From assembly GCF_019303495.1 (NCBI RefSeq), contig NZ_JAEVFI010000007.1, positions 1 through 64,000 on the forward strand: a stretch of DNA of 64,000 nucleotides, in the 5' to 3' direction. Position 1 is the stretch's first letter. Each line of letters opens with the position of its first letter. The translations under genes and the position numbers were made by a program. This DNA is from Streptomyces sp. JJ66. Lineage in GTDB: Bacteria > Actinomycetota > Actinomycetes > Streptomycetales > Streptomycetaceae. Of this stretch, positions 9,179 to 18,525 are shown piece by piece. The notes under the pieces were generated by a model, which searched no databases, had not been told where the DNA came from, and saw only the letters and a program-made list of their open reading frames with translations.

Positions 9179-11002
9179 CTACGGCTGCCGGGTTCCGGCC
9201 TGCGCGATGGCCCAGGCCGCGTTGACCAGACCGATGTGGCTGAACGCCTGGGGGAAGTTGCCCAGCAACCGGCCCGAGGCCGGGTCGGTTTGCTCGGCGA
9301 GCAGGCCCAGGTCGCTGGCTTGCGCGGCGGCGCGTTCGAAGGTGGCGCGCGCGTCGTCCAGCCGCCCGGCCAGGGCCTGGGCGTGGGCGAGCCAGAACGT
9401 GCACAGCAGAAAGCTGCCCTCCTGCCCGGCCAGCCCATCGACGCCGGAGTCGGTGCGGTAGCGGTGGACCAGGCCGTGGCCGTCGGTCAGGTCCCGGGTG
9501 ATGGCGTCGAGGGTGGACAGCACGCGTGCGTCGTCGGCGGGCAGGAAGCCCGTGATCGGCAGCATCAGGGCGGAGGCGTCCAGGGCGGTGTCGCCGAAGG
9601 ACTGGGTGAAGGCGCCGGTCTCCTCGTGCCACCCGCGCTCCAGGATCGCCGCCCGGATCTCCGCGCGCGCCCGGCGCCACGCGGCGGCCCGGCCGGCGGC
9701 GTCGATGCGGTCGGCCAGGCGCAGCGCCCGGTCCAGGGCCACCCAGCACATCAGCTTGGAGTACAGGAAGTGGCGCGGCTCGCCCCGGATCTCCCAGATG
9801 CCGTGGTCCGGCTCGGTCCACACCTGGGCGGCGGCGTCGGCCAGTCCCGCGAGGAAGGCGGGCAGCTCCGGGCCAGCGGCGTCCAGCTGGTCCTCGAACC
9901 GGACGGCGGTGGCCAGGAGTTCGCCGTACACGTCCAGTTGCGGCTGGTCCCAGGCACCGTTGCCGATGCGCACCGGGCGGCTGCCGCCCCAGCCCGCCAG
10001 GTGCGACAGCTCCCGCTCGGTCAGGTCGTGTTCGCCGCCGATGCCGTACATGATCTGGAGCCGGGAGCGGGTCCAGGTGGTGGCGGACGCGGCGGTCATG
10101 AAGGAGAAGAACTCGTCGGCCTCGTCCGGGCAGGCGGCGACCCACAGCGCGTCCATGGCGAAGGCGGCGTCGCGCACCCAGGCGTAGCGGTAGTCCCAGT
10201 TCCGTTCGCCGCCGAGCTCCTCGGGCAGCGAGGTGGTGGCGGCGGCGATGACCGCTCCGGTCGGCTGGTACGACAGGGCTTGCAGGACGCGGCCCGAGTG
10301 GTGCACGAGTTCGGGCCAGGGGCCGTCGTAGTTCTGGTGCAGCCGCGACCACTCCTGCCACGCGGTGATGGTCTGGGCGAGGTGGTCGGCGATCTCGGGG
10401 GCGGTGAAGACGCGGGGTGCGGGGCCGGAGAGTGGTCCCCAATGCAGGGCGAAGTGCAGTTCGTCGCCCTCGTGCAGGAGGGTGGTGCCGGTCGCCGCGT
10501 CCGGTCCGGTGGCCAGCCGTACCGGGCTGGACAGCGCCAGGGTGACGGGCCCGCCACGGGCCACGACGCCGCCCTCGCACGCTCTCAGCTGGGGCACCAC
10601 CAGGCCGTACTCGGGGCGCGGCCGGAAGTCCACCGCCACCTCCACCGAGCCTTCGGCGCAGACCACGTGCCTCACCAGCAGGTGCGGGGCGGAGGCCCCC
10701 AGCCGGTGCGGGTCGTCGCAGGCGCCGACGGCGAGCGCGTCGGTGAGCGCCAGGACGCCGGTGGCGGTGCGGAATTCCGTGCGCAGCACCATCGTGCCGT
10801 CCACGTAGCGGCGGGAGGTCCGGGCCCGTGCCGTGGGGCGCACCGACCAGCTGCCCGCCCCCTCGTCCAGCAGCGCCGTGAACACGGCGGGGCTGTCGAA
10901 CCGGGGGAAACACAGCCAGTCAACGGCTCCGCCCCGGCTGACCAGCGCCGCGCTGTGGCGATCGGACAGCAGGCCGTAGTCCTCGATCGGGGTGTGCGCC
11001 AT
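9179..11002 (-). CDS. Glycoside hydrolase family 15 protein (glucoamylase/trehalase-like)
   Basis: A 607-residue cytosolic protein starting MAHTPIEDYGLLSDRHSAAL (ATG 11002; another in-frame ATG lies three codons upstream). The N-terminal beta-sandwich covers about 1-215 and begins with the typical IEDYGLLSDRHSAALVSRGG. The C-terminal (alpha/alpha)6 barrel follows with NWDYRYAWVRDAAF. The two catalytic glutamates fall in EIRGEPRHF and in EGSFLLCTFWLAHA. Related actinobacterial GH15 enzymes are alpha-glucosidases or trehalases, and the substrate cannot be read from sequence. No signal peptide is seen, so it probably acts on internal trehalose or glycogen fragments. It lies 130 bp upstream of manB on the same strand. 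Confidence 0.9.
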   Translation of the reverse strand: MAHTPIEDYGLLSDRHSAALVSRGGAVDWLCFPRFDSPAVFTALLDEGAGSWSVRPTARARTSRRYVDGTMVLRTEFRTATGVLALTDALAVGACDDPHRLGASAPHLLVRHVVCAEGSVEVAVDFRPRPEYGLVVPQLRACEGGVVARGGPVTLALSSPVRLATGPDAATGTTLLHEGDELHFALHWGPLSGPAPRVFTAPEIADHLAQTITAWQEWSRLHQNYDGPWPELVHHSGRVLQALSYQPTGAVIAAATTSLPEELGGERNWDYRYAWVRDAAFAMDALWVAACPDEADEFFSFMTAASATTWTRSRLQIMYGIGGEHDLTERELSHLAGWGGSRPVRIGNGAWDQPQLDVYGELLATAVRFEDQLDAAGPELPAFLAGLADAAAQVWTEPDHGIWEIRGEPRHFLYSKLMCWVALDRALRLADRIDAAGRAAAWRRARAEIRAAILERGWHEETGAFTQSFGDTALDASALMLPITGFLPADDARVLSTLDAITRDLTDGHGLVHRYRTDSGVDGLAGQEGSFLLCTFWLAHAQALAGRLDDARATFERAAAQASDLGLLAEQTDPASGRLLGNFPQAFSHIGLVNAAWAIAQAGTRQP

Positions 11003-11209
11003 ACACCTCACCGTCCGCGGAAGCGTCTGCCTGCGGGCGCGGGGGACCTCTCCGCAGCCGCCCGGCTCCCAAGCCTCCTGCGGCGCGCTCCTCGCGCGGG
11101 GGCGGGCCGCGTGTCCAGCGAAACACCTTCCGCCGCTGTCCGCATCCGGCCCGGGGCGCCGGGCTGGCGGGCTGGCGGGCTGGCCGGGCCAGCTGGCGGG
11201 ATCGGCCGG

Positions 11210-11587
11210 TCAGTCCGGGGAGCGCAGGACGCGGAGGTGGCCACGGCGGGCCACCTCCATGGGGTCGGTCTCCGGGCTGCGGGCGGGCGGATCGGCCCGC
11301 TCGGGGGCGCGGGGGGTGCGGGCGGCCTCACGAACGGCGTCGGCCAGGGCCTCCAGGTCATCCCCGCTGTGGCGCGCGGGGCCGGGCGGCACGGCCAGGC
11401 GGACGACCTCCCAGCCGCGCGGGGCGGTCAGGCGCTCGGAGTGGTCGGAGCACAGGTCGTAGCAGTGGGGTTCGGCGTGGGTGGCCAGTGGGCCGAGGAC
11501 CGCGGTGGAGTCCGCGTAGACGTACGTCAGCGTCGCGACGGCCGGGCGGCCGCAGGCGGTGCGCGAACAGCGACGTACAGGGCTCAC
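11210..11587 (-). CDS. DUF3499 family protein
   Basis: A 125-residue actinobacteria-specific protein beginning VSPVRRCSRTACGRPAVATL. The N-terminus holds CSRTAC and the middle holds CYDLC, giving four cysteines that could bind a metal, followed by HSERLTAPRGWEVVRL, the family hallmark. The C-terminus is charged and low in complexity. GTG 11587 is chosen because the family starts here and a TACCGT hexamer lies 8 nt upstream, consistent with a leaderless transcript. It is divergent from the metallopeptidase-like gene, the usual arrangement in Streptomyces. The function is unknown. Confidence 0.85.
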   Translation of the reverse strand: MSPVRRCSRTACGRPAVATLTYVYADSTAVLGPLATHAEPHCYDLCSDHSERLTAPRGWEVVRLAVPPGPARHSGDDLEALADAVREAARTPRAPERADPPARSPETDPMEVARRGHLRVLRSPD

Positions 11588-11895
11588 GATGTTGGACGGT
11601 ACCGCACGAGCCGAGGGGCTGCGACGACTCTCCCCGGCGTCACCCGGCCGTGTCGTCCTGCTTCGCCCGGAAAGTGTGGAGGAGCCCCGGGTGGGCTGAG
11701 CTGGGCAAGGGGCCACAGGGGCGCAGAATCGTCACTGCGCGGCGGTCGCCGGGTGATCGCTGGTGGTCAGGCAACGGGGCGGACGGTGACAAGGGTGCCC
11801 AGCGGGCGGTCGGGGCAGGTCGGCTAACGCGCGCAAACGCCACCGGTCCGGTCACTCGGCGACAGCGGCACCGGGCCCCGATACGCTCGGGGGTG
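11588..11895. promoter_or_regulatory. Divergent promoter region, DUF3499 / metallopeptidase-like
   Basis: About 308 bp without a convincing gene. Each edge has a -10-like hexamer close to the start codon: TACCGT (minus strand, 11601-11596) for the DUF3499 gene and TACGCT (11882-11887) for the plus-strand gene. Good -35 boxes are not obvious. I see no RNA gene or repeat in the middle. Confidence 0.45.
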
Positions 11896-12351
11896 ATGAG
11901 CGACGCCGTATCGCCGCGCCGGTCGCCGGACCGGCCGCGGCACCGAGACCGCCACGGGCGCGGCATGCGCGGCCCGGTCGCGCCGCCCCAGGTCCCCTTG
12001 GCGGTCAGCCGGGCCGCGTCCTTCGACGACCTGGTGCGCGAATCGGCCGAGCGGCTGGAACGGGCGTGGCCGCAACTGGCGTCGGTGGCGTTCGGCGTGC
12101 GGGAGGTGCCGCTGCCGGACGAGGACGGGGCCGAGTGGGACGGGCTGGGCGCGCCGGTGCCCCTGGGCCGCCTGGTGCCCGCGCGCGGTGACCGGCCCGA
12201 CCAGGTGATCGTCTACCGGCGTCCGGTGGAACTGCGCAGCAAGACGCGGGACGAGCGGGCGCTGCTGGTGCACGAGGTCGTCGTGGAGCAGGTGGCGGAG
12301 CTGCTGGGGCAGACCCCGGAGTCGATCGACCCACGGTACGGGCTGGACTGA
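11896..12351 (+). CDS. Metallopeptidase-like protein with incomplete HExxH motif
   Basis: A 151-residue protein beginning MSDAVSPRRSPDRPRHRDRH. The body from about 40 onward resembles the short minimal zinc peptidases that sit beside DUF3499 genes. Where the zinc motif HExxH is expected it reads HEVVVEQVAELLG (about 126-138), so the first His and Glu remain but the second His is replaced by Val. Catalysis by the usual mechanism is therefore doubtful and the protein may have become a binding protein. ATG 11896 lies 8 nt after TACGCT, which suggests leaderless transcription. The N-terminal 40 residues are Arg-rich and disordered. Confidence 0.75.
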   Translation: MSDAVSPRRSPDRPRHRDRHGRGMRGPVAPPQVPLAVSRAASFDDLVRESAERLERAWPQLASVAFGVREVPLPDEDGAEWDGLGAPVPLGRLVPARGDRPDQVIVYRRPVELRSKTRDERALLVHEVVVEQVAELLGQTPESIDPRYGLD

Positions 12352-12394
12352 TCCGGCACGCGGGGCTGACCTGGCCGGGCGCGGCTGCTCGGTC

Positions 12395-12423
12395 CCACGC
12401 CGCCCGCGCGGGCACGGCGGTGG
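12395..12423. terminator. Bidirectional hairpin between convergent genes
   Basis: CCACGCCG at the left and CGGCGGTGG at the right pair with one bulge around the perfect inner palindrome GCCCGCGCGGGC. It sits between the stop codons of the plus-strand metallopeptidase-like gene and the minus-strand DUF5719-like gene and could serve both. Confidence 0.5.
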
Positions 12424-12450
12424 ACGGCCCTGGCTCCGGCTCACGGCCGG

Positions 12451-14028
12451 TTACTCCGTGAGCAGCGAGAGGTCCTGGACGGCGGGCGGGACGGTGACCG
12501 TGCCACCGTCGTCCGTCAGTGCCTGGACGGTGAACATCGGCACGTCGTCCTCGACCCGCTCCAGCATGCGGGCCGCGTGCACCGGGCCGCCGGAGACCTT
12601 CTCCACGGTCAGCGCGTAGCGGCCCTGCCCCGCGTCGGGGAGCAGGTCGTCCACGGCTGTGGTCGTGCCCTTCTTCAGGGTGTACGCCTTGGACACCGCC
12701 TCGCCGCCCTCGCTGCCCGGCGACGCGGTGACCCTGACCTCCGCCGCCTCGCCGGGCGCGGTGAGGTACAGGGTGCTGCCTTCGCCGCCCTTGGGGGCGG
12801 CCGGGCTGCCCGTGGCGGTCGTGCGGCGTTCGACGGGCGGGGTCGCGGGGATGAAGGCGAGCTCCCGGGCCCCCTTCCCGCTGTCCGCACCGTCACCGCC
12901 GTCCGAAGCGCCGTCGCCGTCCTCGCCGTCCGAGGCGTTCTCGCCGCGCAGGACGCGGACGGCGGCGATGACCGGGCCGTCGGCGGAGTCCCGCACCGGG
13001 GTGAGGACGAGCGAGGCGGGCTCGCCCCGGGTGAGGTCACCCAGGTCCACGGCGGTGGTCATACCGCTCTTGACGTGCAACGTCTCCTGCCCGGCCGGGG
13101 TGAAGGAGCTGTCCGGACCAGCGAGCCGCACGGCCAGTTCGGCGTCCTCCTCGCCCGGGGCGAAGGCGGTGAGCCGCACCCCGGTCGCGTCGGCCGGGAT
13201 GCCGGGGATGACGATGCGTTCGCTGGCCCGCGCGGCCGGTGCGATCCAGTCGCCGCCAAGCTTCTCGTCCAGCGCCTGCACCTGGGCACCGACGCGGCCG
13301 GTGCGCACGGCGACGTGGAGGGTGGCGTCGGTGACCGGCTCCGGCGTGAGGGTGGACAGCAGCACCGGGACGGTGGAGTGCGCGGGGATGTTGATGCCCG
13401 AGCCGCTTTCGGTCTCGACGCGGCCGTCGGGGCCGTAGAGCTGGAGGTCAACGGTGGCCGAGGTGTCGTCGGGGTTGGTGAGGTGCACGGAGTCGTGCCG
13501 CTCCTCGGCGGTGCTGGCGCCCGCGAACCAGAAGCCGGTGTCCGGAGCCGTGCAGCGCGCGCCGTACAGGCCGCGCCCGTCGCCGCCGGTGACCGTGGTG
13601 GTCTGCTGCACCGTCCAGCCGGGAGCGAGGGCGCCGGTGGCGGTCCCGGTCAGGGCCGTGAGCTGGCCCTCGGCCGGGTACGTGACCGGGGTGCCCGGTT
13701 GCTTGAGTGCCACCTGCCGCTCGGCGTCCTCGGGGCGCTTGTCCTGCCCGCCGTTGTCCAGCGTGGAGGAGGCGGGCAGCAGACCCGCGCTGCCCTCGTC
13801 CCCCGTGCCGTCGCTGGGCGGGGTGTGGGCGGTGTACTCGGTGGTGCCCAGGTCGGAGGTGGGCGGCTGCGGGCAGACCAGTGTCGCGCGCTGCACCGGG
13901 CGGCGCTCGGCCTCGGTGGCCTGGGGCGCGGACTGACCGGCCGGGGTGGTGACGGCGGCGACACCGGTGACGGCCGCCAGCGCGGTGACCACGGCAGCCA
14001 GGGCGAGCGCGGGTCGGGTGAGGCTCAC
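12451..14028 (-). CDS. DUF5719-like exported protein
   Basis: A 525-residue protein with an N-terminal signal or anchor (MSLTRPALALAAVVTALAAV) ending in Ala-rich sequence, so it is exported or held on the outer face of the membrane. The mature part is beta-rich, low in charge and contains ATVDLQLYGPDGRVE, typical of these extracellular actinobacterial proteins. A disordered Asp/Gly stretch near 375-395 separates two halves. Its ATG (14028) overlaps the stop of the preceding giant glycosyltransferase by 4 bases, so the pair is translationally coupled. The constant pairing suggests it works with the product of the glycosyltransferase at the cell surface. The exact role is unknown. Confidence 0.8.
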   Translation of the reverse strand: MSLTRPALALAAVVTALAAVTGVAAVTTPAGQSAPQATEAERRPVQRATLVCPQPPTSDLGTTEYTAHTPPSDGTGDEGSAGLLPASSTLDNGGQDKRPEDAERQVALKQPGTPVTYPAEGQLTALTGTATGALAPGWTVQQTTTVTGGDGRGLYGARCTAPDTGFWFAGASTAEERHDSVHLTNPDDTSATVDLQLYGPDGRVETESGSGINIPAHSTVPVLLSTLTPEPVTDATLHVAVRTGRVGAQVQALDEKLGGDWIAPAARASERIVIPGIPADATGVRLTAFAPGEEDAELAVRLAGPDSSFTPAGQETLHVKSGMTTAVDLGDLTRGEPASLVLTPVRDSADGPVIAAVRVLRGENASDGEDGDGASDGGDGADSGKGARELAFIPATPPVERRTTATGSPAAPKGGEGSTLYLTAPGEAAEVRVTASPGSEGGEAVSKAYTLKKGTTTAVDDLLPDAGQGRYALTVEKVSGGPVHAARMLERVEDDVPMFTVQALTDDGGTVTVPPAVQDLSLLTE

Positions 14029-17000
14029 TGCTGGCTCCGGTGGTCGTCGTCCTGGGTGCCGTAGCCGTCGTCGTAGGGCTGGCGGTGGTCGTACGGCTGG
14101 GTGGAGTCGTTGTGCTGGGGGGTGCCGCCGTACCGCCGCTGATCGCCGTACGGCTGGGGGGCCGGGTCGTAGGGCTGGCGGTGGTCATACGGCTGGGAGG
14201 TGGCGTACTGCTGACCGGGCTCGTACGGCTGGGAGGTGGCGTAGTACTGAGGGTTGGCGTCGTACTGCTGCTGGTGGCCGTACGGCTGGCCCTCGGGGTA
14301 CGACGGCTGCAGGTCGTACGGGCCGGGCTGGGAGTATCCGCTCCAGTCGTCGTGGGGCTGCTGCCGCGGGATGTAGGGGGCGCCCTGGGGCTCCCCGTCC
14401 GGCGCGGGCGGCTGGCCGGAAGCGGGCGGCGGCGCCGCAGCGGGCGGTTCAGCGGGCGTGACGGGCTCGGCGGCCGGGGCGGACTGCTCGGCGGCGGCGC
14501 GCAGGCGGCGGGCGCGGCGGCCGTCCCCCTCGGCGGCCTGGGCGGGCACGGTCGCGGTGGCCGCGTCCGGCAGGTCGTCGTCCACGTGCGTGCGCCGTCC
14601 CGGCAGGGCCAGCACCAGCACGACGAGCAGCAGGAGGCCCTGCCCCCACACCCACACCGTGCGGCTCAGCGGCGTCTCGTAGGTGACCGTCACCGGCCCG
14701 GCCTGCGGACCGAGTTCGAAGCCCTGCGCCCAGCCGTCCACCGTGACCGGGGTCAGCGAGCGGCCATCCTGCGTCGCCTGCCAGCCGGGGTCGGCGGCGT
14801 CGGCGAGGCGCAGCACGCGGCCCTCGGGCCCGGCGGGGAGCTCGGCGCGGACGTCCACGGGTCCGGCCGGGACGGCGACCGGCTCCGCGCCCGCCGCCAC
14901 GACCGTGACGCGGGCGATGGGGGCACCCGAGCCGTCGCCCACCCGCCACAGCTGGCCGCCGTCCTGCTCGCTGAGCCGTTCCAGGTCCGGCGTGGCGTTG
15001 AGGACGTCCACCATCTCGCGCGACTCGCCGCCGCGAACGAGGACGTACCGGATGCCGAAGCCGCCCAGCTCCTCGCGCTGGTCGGCGCCGGAGCCCGCGA
15101 CGAGGTTCGCCACGAGCTCATCCAGCCGTGCGGACGTTCCGGCGGCGCGCGCGATGTCGCCGTCCCCGAGCCGCACGCCGGAGCCACGGACGAGGGTGTA
15201 GCGCACGGCCTGCCCCTCACCGCTGTCGAGGACGAGCGTGCGGGGACGGTCCACGGTGTCGCTCTCCTCGGCGACGAACGCGGGCACCCGCACCGGGTCG
15301 CGGCGCTCCAGCGGCCCGTCGGCACCGGCCAGCATCCAGCTCACCGCGCTCACGGCGGGCGCCAGCGCGGCCAGCGCGGCGACCAGCACGGCCACCGGCT
15401 GCCGCCACCCGAAGGACTGTGCCGCCACCCGGCCACGCGCCCCCTCCGCGCCCAGCACGGCGGCACCGATGAGCGCGAGGCCGTAGACGAGGGTGGCAGG
15501 CCCGGCCCAGGTGGACCCGGCCGACAGCACCGCGAACACCAGCCCGGTCAGCGCCGCCGCCCACGCGGTGAGGATCGCCGGACGCCGCTCGGCGCGCAGC
15601 AGTGCGGCGAGCGCCGCGCCCAGCAGGCCCAGCAGCAGCAGTCCGCCGTGGGTGCCGGGGCCGCCGGGGTTGAGCGCGAGCAGGCCGAGGGGGGTGGCGG
15701 CGTGGCCGTCGTAGGGGAGCCCGGCCTCGTCGAGGAAGGCGGACGGGGAGGTCAGCAGCGTCAGCGACCAGGGGGCGAGGAGCACCAGGGGCGTGGCCAG
15801 CAGGAGCAGCGCGCGGACGGCGTGCCCCCGGACGCCGCCGGAGCCGCCGGGGCCACCGGAGCCGCCGGAGCCGCCGGAGCCGCCGCGCAGCCGTACCGCC
15901 AGCGCGGCCAGGGTCAGCACGAGGGCGACGGGCCACACGACGGGGGTGAACGCCGTGGCCAGGGTGAGCAGCAGCGCGCACGCCCACAGCGCGCGCCAGC
16001 CAGGGCGGGCGGGGCCGGAGCGGGCGGGGCCGAAGGCGGCGACGGCGGTGCGCGCCAGCGGCGGCAGCAGCACGGCCAGCACGGCGGTGCCGATCCGCCC
16101 GGTGGCGAGCGCGCCGGTGGCGGCCGGCAGGAAGGCGTAGGCGACGGCACCCCAGGCGCGCAGCAGCCGGGAGCCGACCAGGGCGCGGGAGGCGAAGTAG
16201 GCGGAGATCCCGGCCAGCGGCACCGAGCACACCAGCAGCAGTGTCATCGTGAGCCCGGTGCTGCCCAGCAGCAGGGTCGCCAGCCCGGCGAGCAGCGCGA
16301 GGTAGGGCGGTGCCCACTCGGCGGCTCCGACGCCGACGGGGTGCCAGGCGTCGGCGTAGCGGGACCACAGCTCGGCGGCGCCGCCCGGCGCGGGCAGCAG
16401 GGCGCCCCCGGCCAGCGCGCCGCCGCCCAGCAGCGCGCGGCAGGCGATGAGCGAAACGAGCAGCAGCAGGGCGAACAGCACCGGTCCCGGCTTGCGGGCG
16501 ACGCGCTTGAGCCGGGCGAACTGCTCGATATCCAGGAAGTCGGCGTCTTCCGCTCCCGGCCCGCTCTCCACCGCCCCGCCGTGCCGCCCGGCGGGTGCGG
16601 TCTCGGGCTCGGTACGGCGGCTGATGCTCGCCGCGGCCTGCTCGACGGTGGCGCGCACGGTCGCTCCGGGCGGCGGGAACAGCGGGCGCAGTTCGCGGTG
16701 TTCGACAGGGCGTCCGGAAGCACGTGCGGCGGGCGGCGTACGGCGTCTGCGCCGGGCGGCGAGGACGAAGCTGGGGCGCAGCAGCACCCGGGACAGGCCG
16801 GTGATCTCGTCCAGCGCCTGTCCCGGCACCTTGCCGATGACGTACGCCAGGGTGCGCACCAGGGTGCCGAGCACGAGCCGCAGCAAAACCCACGGCAGCG
16901 CGCGCCCCGGGGTGTTGGCCAGCAGCGTGTAGACGGCGCCGGACTTGTCCACCCGGTGCGCACCGGCCACGCTCCGGCCCGCGCAGTCGATGGGCCGCCG

Positions 17001-17831
17001 CTCCCGGGAGGCCGCCTCGGCGTGCCGCAACACGGCCTGCGGGGCGGCCAGCACCTGGTGCCCGGCCGCCTGCGCGCGCCAGCACAGGTCCACGTCGTCA
17101 CGCATCAGGGGCAGGCGCCGGTCGAAGCCGCCGAGCTGCTCGAAGACGTCGCGGCGGATCAGCATGCCCGCGGTGGAGACGGACAGCACCTGCCGCACCT
17201 GGTCGTGCTGGCCCTGGTCCTGCTCGCGCCGGTCCAGCCCCGTCCAGCGGCGGCCGCTGGACGCGATGGACACGCCCACTTCCAGTAGTTGACGCTGGTT
17301 GTACCAGCTGCGCAGCTTGGGTCCTACGACGGCGGCCGACGGGCTGGAGTCCGCGACGCGCAGCAACTCCAGCAGGGCGTCGGGCTCAGGCGCGCAGTCG
17401 TCGTGCAGCAGCCACAGCCAGTGCACGGGTTCGCCGTGCGGGAACTCGGGCAGGTCGTAGGTGTCCATGCGCCACCTGCGGCCGACCGGGTCCCAGGCAC
17501 TGGGGCGCTTGAGGTAGGGCAGGTCGTCCGGGGTGAGCGGGGGCGCGCTGCGGGCCGCCTCGCCCACGGCGGCGCCGAAGCCGGTGCGCCGGGCCAGGTG
17601 CAGCACGCGGTCGTGGCCGATGGCGTCGCCGACGAGCTGGGCGGAGGCGTCGGCGCTGCCGGTGTCGGCGGCGACGGTGTCCTGCACGGGCCGGGTCTGG
17701 CCGAGGAGGCCGGCCAGCGCGTCCGGGAGCCAGCGCTCACCGTCGTGGGAAACCAGCACGGCCGTCACGACGTGCTGGGGGAACTCGGGCGCGGCCTGCT
17801 GCTCGTACTGGGCCGCCGACTGGCTGTGCAC
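14025..17831 (-). CDS. Large membrane glycosyltransferase (GT2 domain plus multi-pass membrane region)
   Basis: A 1268-residue protein from GTG 17831 (VHSQSAAQYEQQ); the 78 upstream in-frame residues are Pro/Arg-rich and unlike protein. The GT2 domain spans about 20-330 with DTGSADAS, LLHDDCAPEPDALLEL (the DxD-like site) and RDDVDLCWRAQAAGH. From about 455 a dozen or so hydrophobic segments follow, interrupted by a Gly/Ser repeat (GGSGGSGGSGGPGGSGG). A periplasmic domain (about 830-1060) and a last helix (VWGQGLLLLVVLVLAL) come next. The C-terminal ~200 residues are cytoplasmic, disordered and Gln-Pro-Tyr-rich. It probably transfers a sugar to an envelope polymer from a lipid carrier; the acceptor is unknown. 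It overlaps the DUF5719-like gene by 4 bases. Confidence 0.85.
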   Translation of the reverse strand: MHSQSAAQYEQQAAPEFPQHVVTAVLVSHDGERWLPDALAGLLGQTRPVQDTVAADTGSADASAQLVGDAIGHDRVLHLARRTGFGAAVGEAARSAPPLTPDDLPYLKRPSAWDPVGRRWRMDTYDLPEFPHGEPVHWLWLLHDDCAPEPDALLELLRVADSSPSAAVVGPKLRSWYNQRQLLEVGVSIASSGRRWTGLDRREQDQGQHDQVRQVLSVSTAGMLIRRDVFEQLGGFDRRLPLMRDDVDLCWRAQAAGHQVLAAPQAVLRHAEAASRERRPIDCAGRSVAGAHRVDKSGAVYTLLANTPGRALPWVLLRLVLGTLVRTLAYVIGKVPGQALDEITGLSRVLLRPSFVLAARRRRRTPPAARASGRPVEHRELRPLFPPPGATVRATVEQAAASISRRTEPETAPAGRHGGAVESGPGAEDADFLDIEQFARLKRVARKPGPVLFALLLLVSLIACRALLGGGALAGGALLPAPGGAAELWSRYADAWHPVGVGAAEWAPPYLALLAGLATLLLGSTGLTMTLLLVCSVPLAGISAYFASRALVGSRLLRAWGAVAYAFLPAATGALATGRIGTAVLAVLLPPLARTAVAAFGPARSGPARPGWRALWACALLLTLATAFTPVVWPVALVLTLAALAVRLRGGSGGSGGSGGPGGSGGVRGHAVRALLLLATPLVLLAPWSLTLLTSPSAFLDEAGLPYDGHAATPLGLLALNPGGPGTHGGLLLLGLLGAALAALLRAERRPAILTAWAAALTGLVFAVLSAGSTWAGPATLVYGLALIGAAVLGAEGARGRVAAQSFGWRQPVAVLVAALAALAPAVSAVSWMLAGADGPLERRDPVRVPAFVAEESDTVDRPRTLVLDSGEGQAVRYTLVRGSGVRLGDGDIARAAGTSARLDELVANLVAGSGADQREELGGFGIRYVLVRGGESREMVDVLNATPDLERLSEQDGGQLWRVGDGSGAPIARVTVVAAGAEPVAVPAGPVDVRAELPAGPEGRVLRLADAADPGWQATQDGRSLTPVTVDGWAQGFELGPQAGPVTVTYETPLSRTVWVWGQGLLLLVVLVLALPGRRTHVDDDLPDAATATVPAQAAEGDGRRARRLRAAAEQSAPAAEPVTPAEPPAAAPPPASGQPPAPDGEPQGAPYIPRQQPHDDWSGYSQPGPYDLQPSYPEGQPYGHQQQYDANPQYYATSQPYEPGQQYATSQPYDHRQPYDPAPQPYGDQRRYGGTPQHNDSTQPYDHRQPYDDGYGTQDDDHRSQQ

Positions 17832-18159
17832 GCTGTGGCCCCGGATGGGTGGGTGGATCGACGCGCGGTGGCGTCGTGGACGGCCCCACCCTAGTAGGCC
17901 GTTCGCGTGCGGTCGGCTGTGCGGCGGGGGTTGACCCCCGGGAGGGTGGCCCCGCGCGGTTGCCCGGCTCCCCTGCGGGGGCCAGGGGCGAGGTGGGCGA
18001 GCCGCACCCGCGTCTCCGTTCCCGGCTTCCCCGGCGGGGGCCAGGGTCTGCGGCCCTGCCCCCACGCTCCCCCGCCAGGCGGCTGGGGAGCGCCCCTATG
18101 GCGGGCCATGGCGTCACCGCCGTGGGGCGGGCAGGCGGGTGGGGCAGATCGTCAGATCG

Positions 18160-18423
18160 TCAGATCGCGGCCTTCTTCAGGCGGCGGCGTTCGCGTTCGG
18201 ACAGACCGCCCCAGATGCCGAAGCGTTCGTCGTTGGCAAGGGCGTACTCCAGGCATTCGGAGCGGACCTCGCAGGCGAGGCAGACCTTCTTCGCCTCGCG
18301 GGTGGAGCCGCCTTTCTCCGGAAAGAAGGATTCCGGATCCGTCTGCGCGCACAAGGCGCGCTCCTGCCAGCCGAGCTCCTCGTCCGCTTCTAGTACCAGC
18401 AACTGCTGGAACGGCTCGGTCAT
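18160..18423 (-). CDS. whiB: WhiB-family iron-sulfur regulator (WhiB developmental type)
   Basis: An 87-residue protein matching, from memory, the S. coelicolor WhiB sporulation regulator almost residue for residue over its core. Cysteines 25, 48, 51 and 57 are the four ligands of the oxygen/NO-sensitive [4Fe-4S] cluster. The GIWGG turn is at 69-73 and a basic DNA-binding tail (RERRRLKKAAI) follows. WhiB acts with WhiA to trigger the switch from aerial growth to septation in spore chains. ATG 18423 is the family start; the frame runs 34 codons further up only because no stop intervenes. It stands alone, with a good promoter upstream. Confidence 0.96.
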   Translation of the reverse strand: MTEPFQQLLVLEADEELGWQERALCAQTDPESFFPEKGGSTREAKKVCLACEVRSECLEYALANDERFGIWGGLSERERRRLKKAAI

Positions 18424-18495
18424 GTGTGCGCCCCTCGTCGTCTTTACGTCCCCGTGATGCCGTTGTGATGAACCCGCGTGAACGACACGAGTGAA

Positions 18496-18525
18496 ATTAC
18501 AAGTGCGCCGATCCGGGGCAGTCAA
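18496..18525 (-). promoter_or_regulatory. whiB promoter
   Basis: On the minus strand TTGACT (18525-18520) and TGTAAT (18501-18496) are separated by 18 nt. Transcription would start near 18489, giving a leader of about 65 nt before the whiB ATG. The match suggests a vegetative sigma factor promoter. S. coelicolor whiB is known to have more than one promoter, and a second one further up cannot be placed here. Confidence 0.65.
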
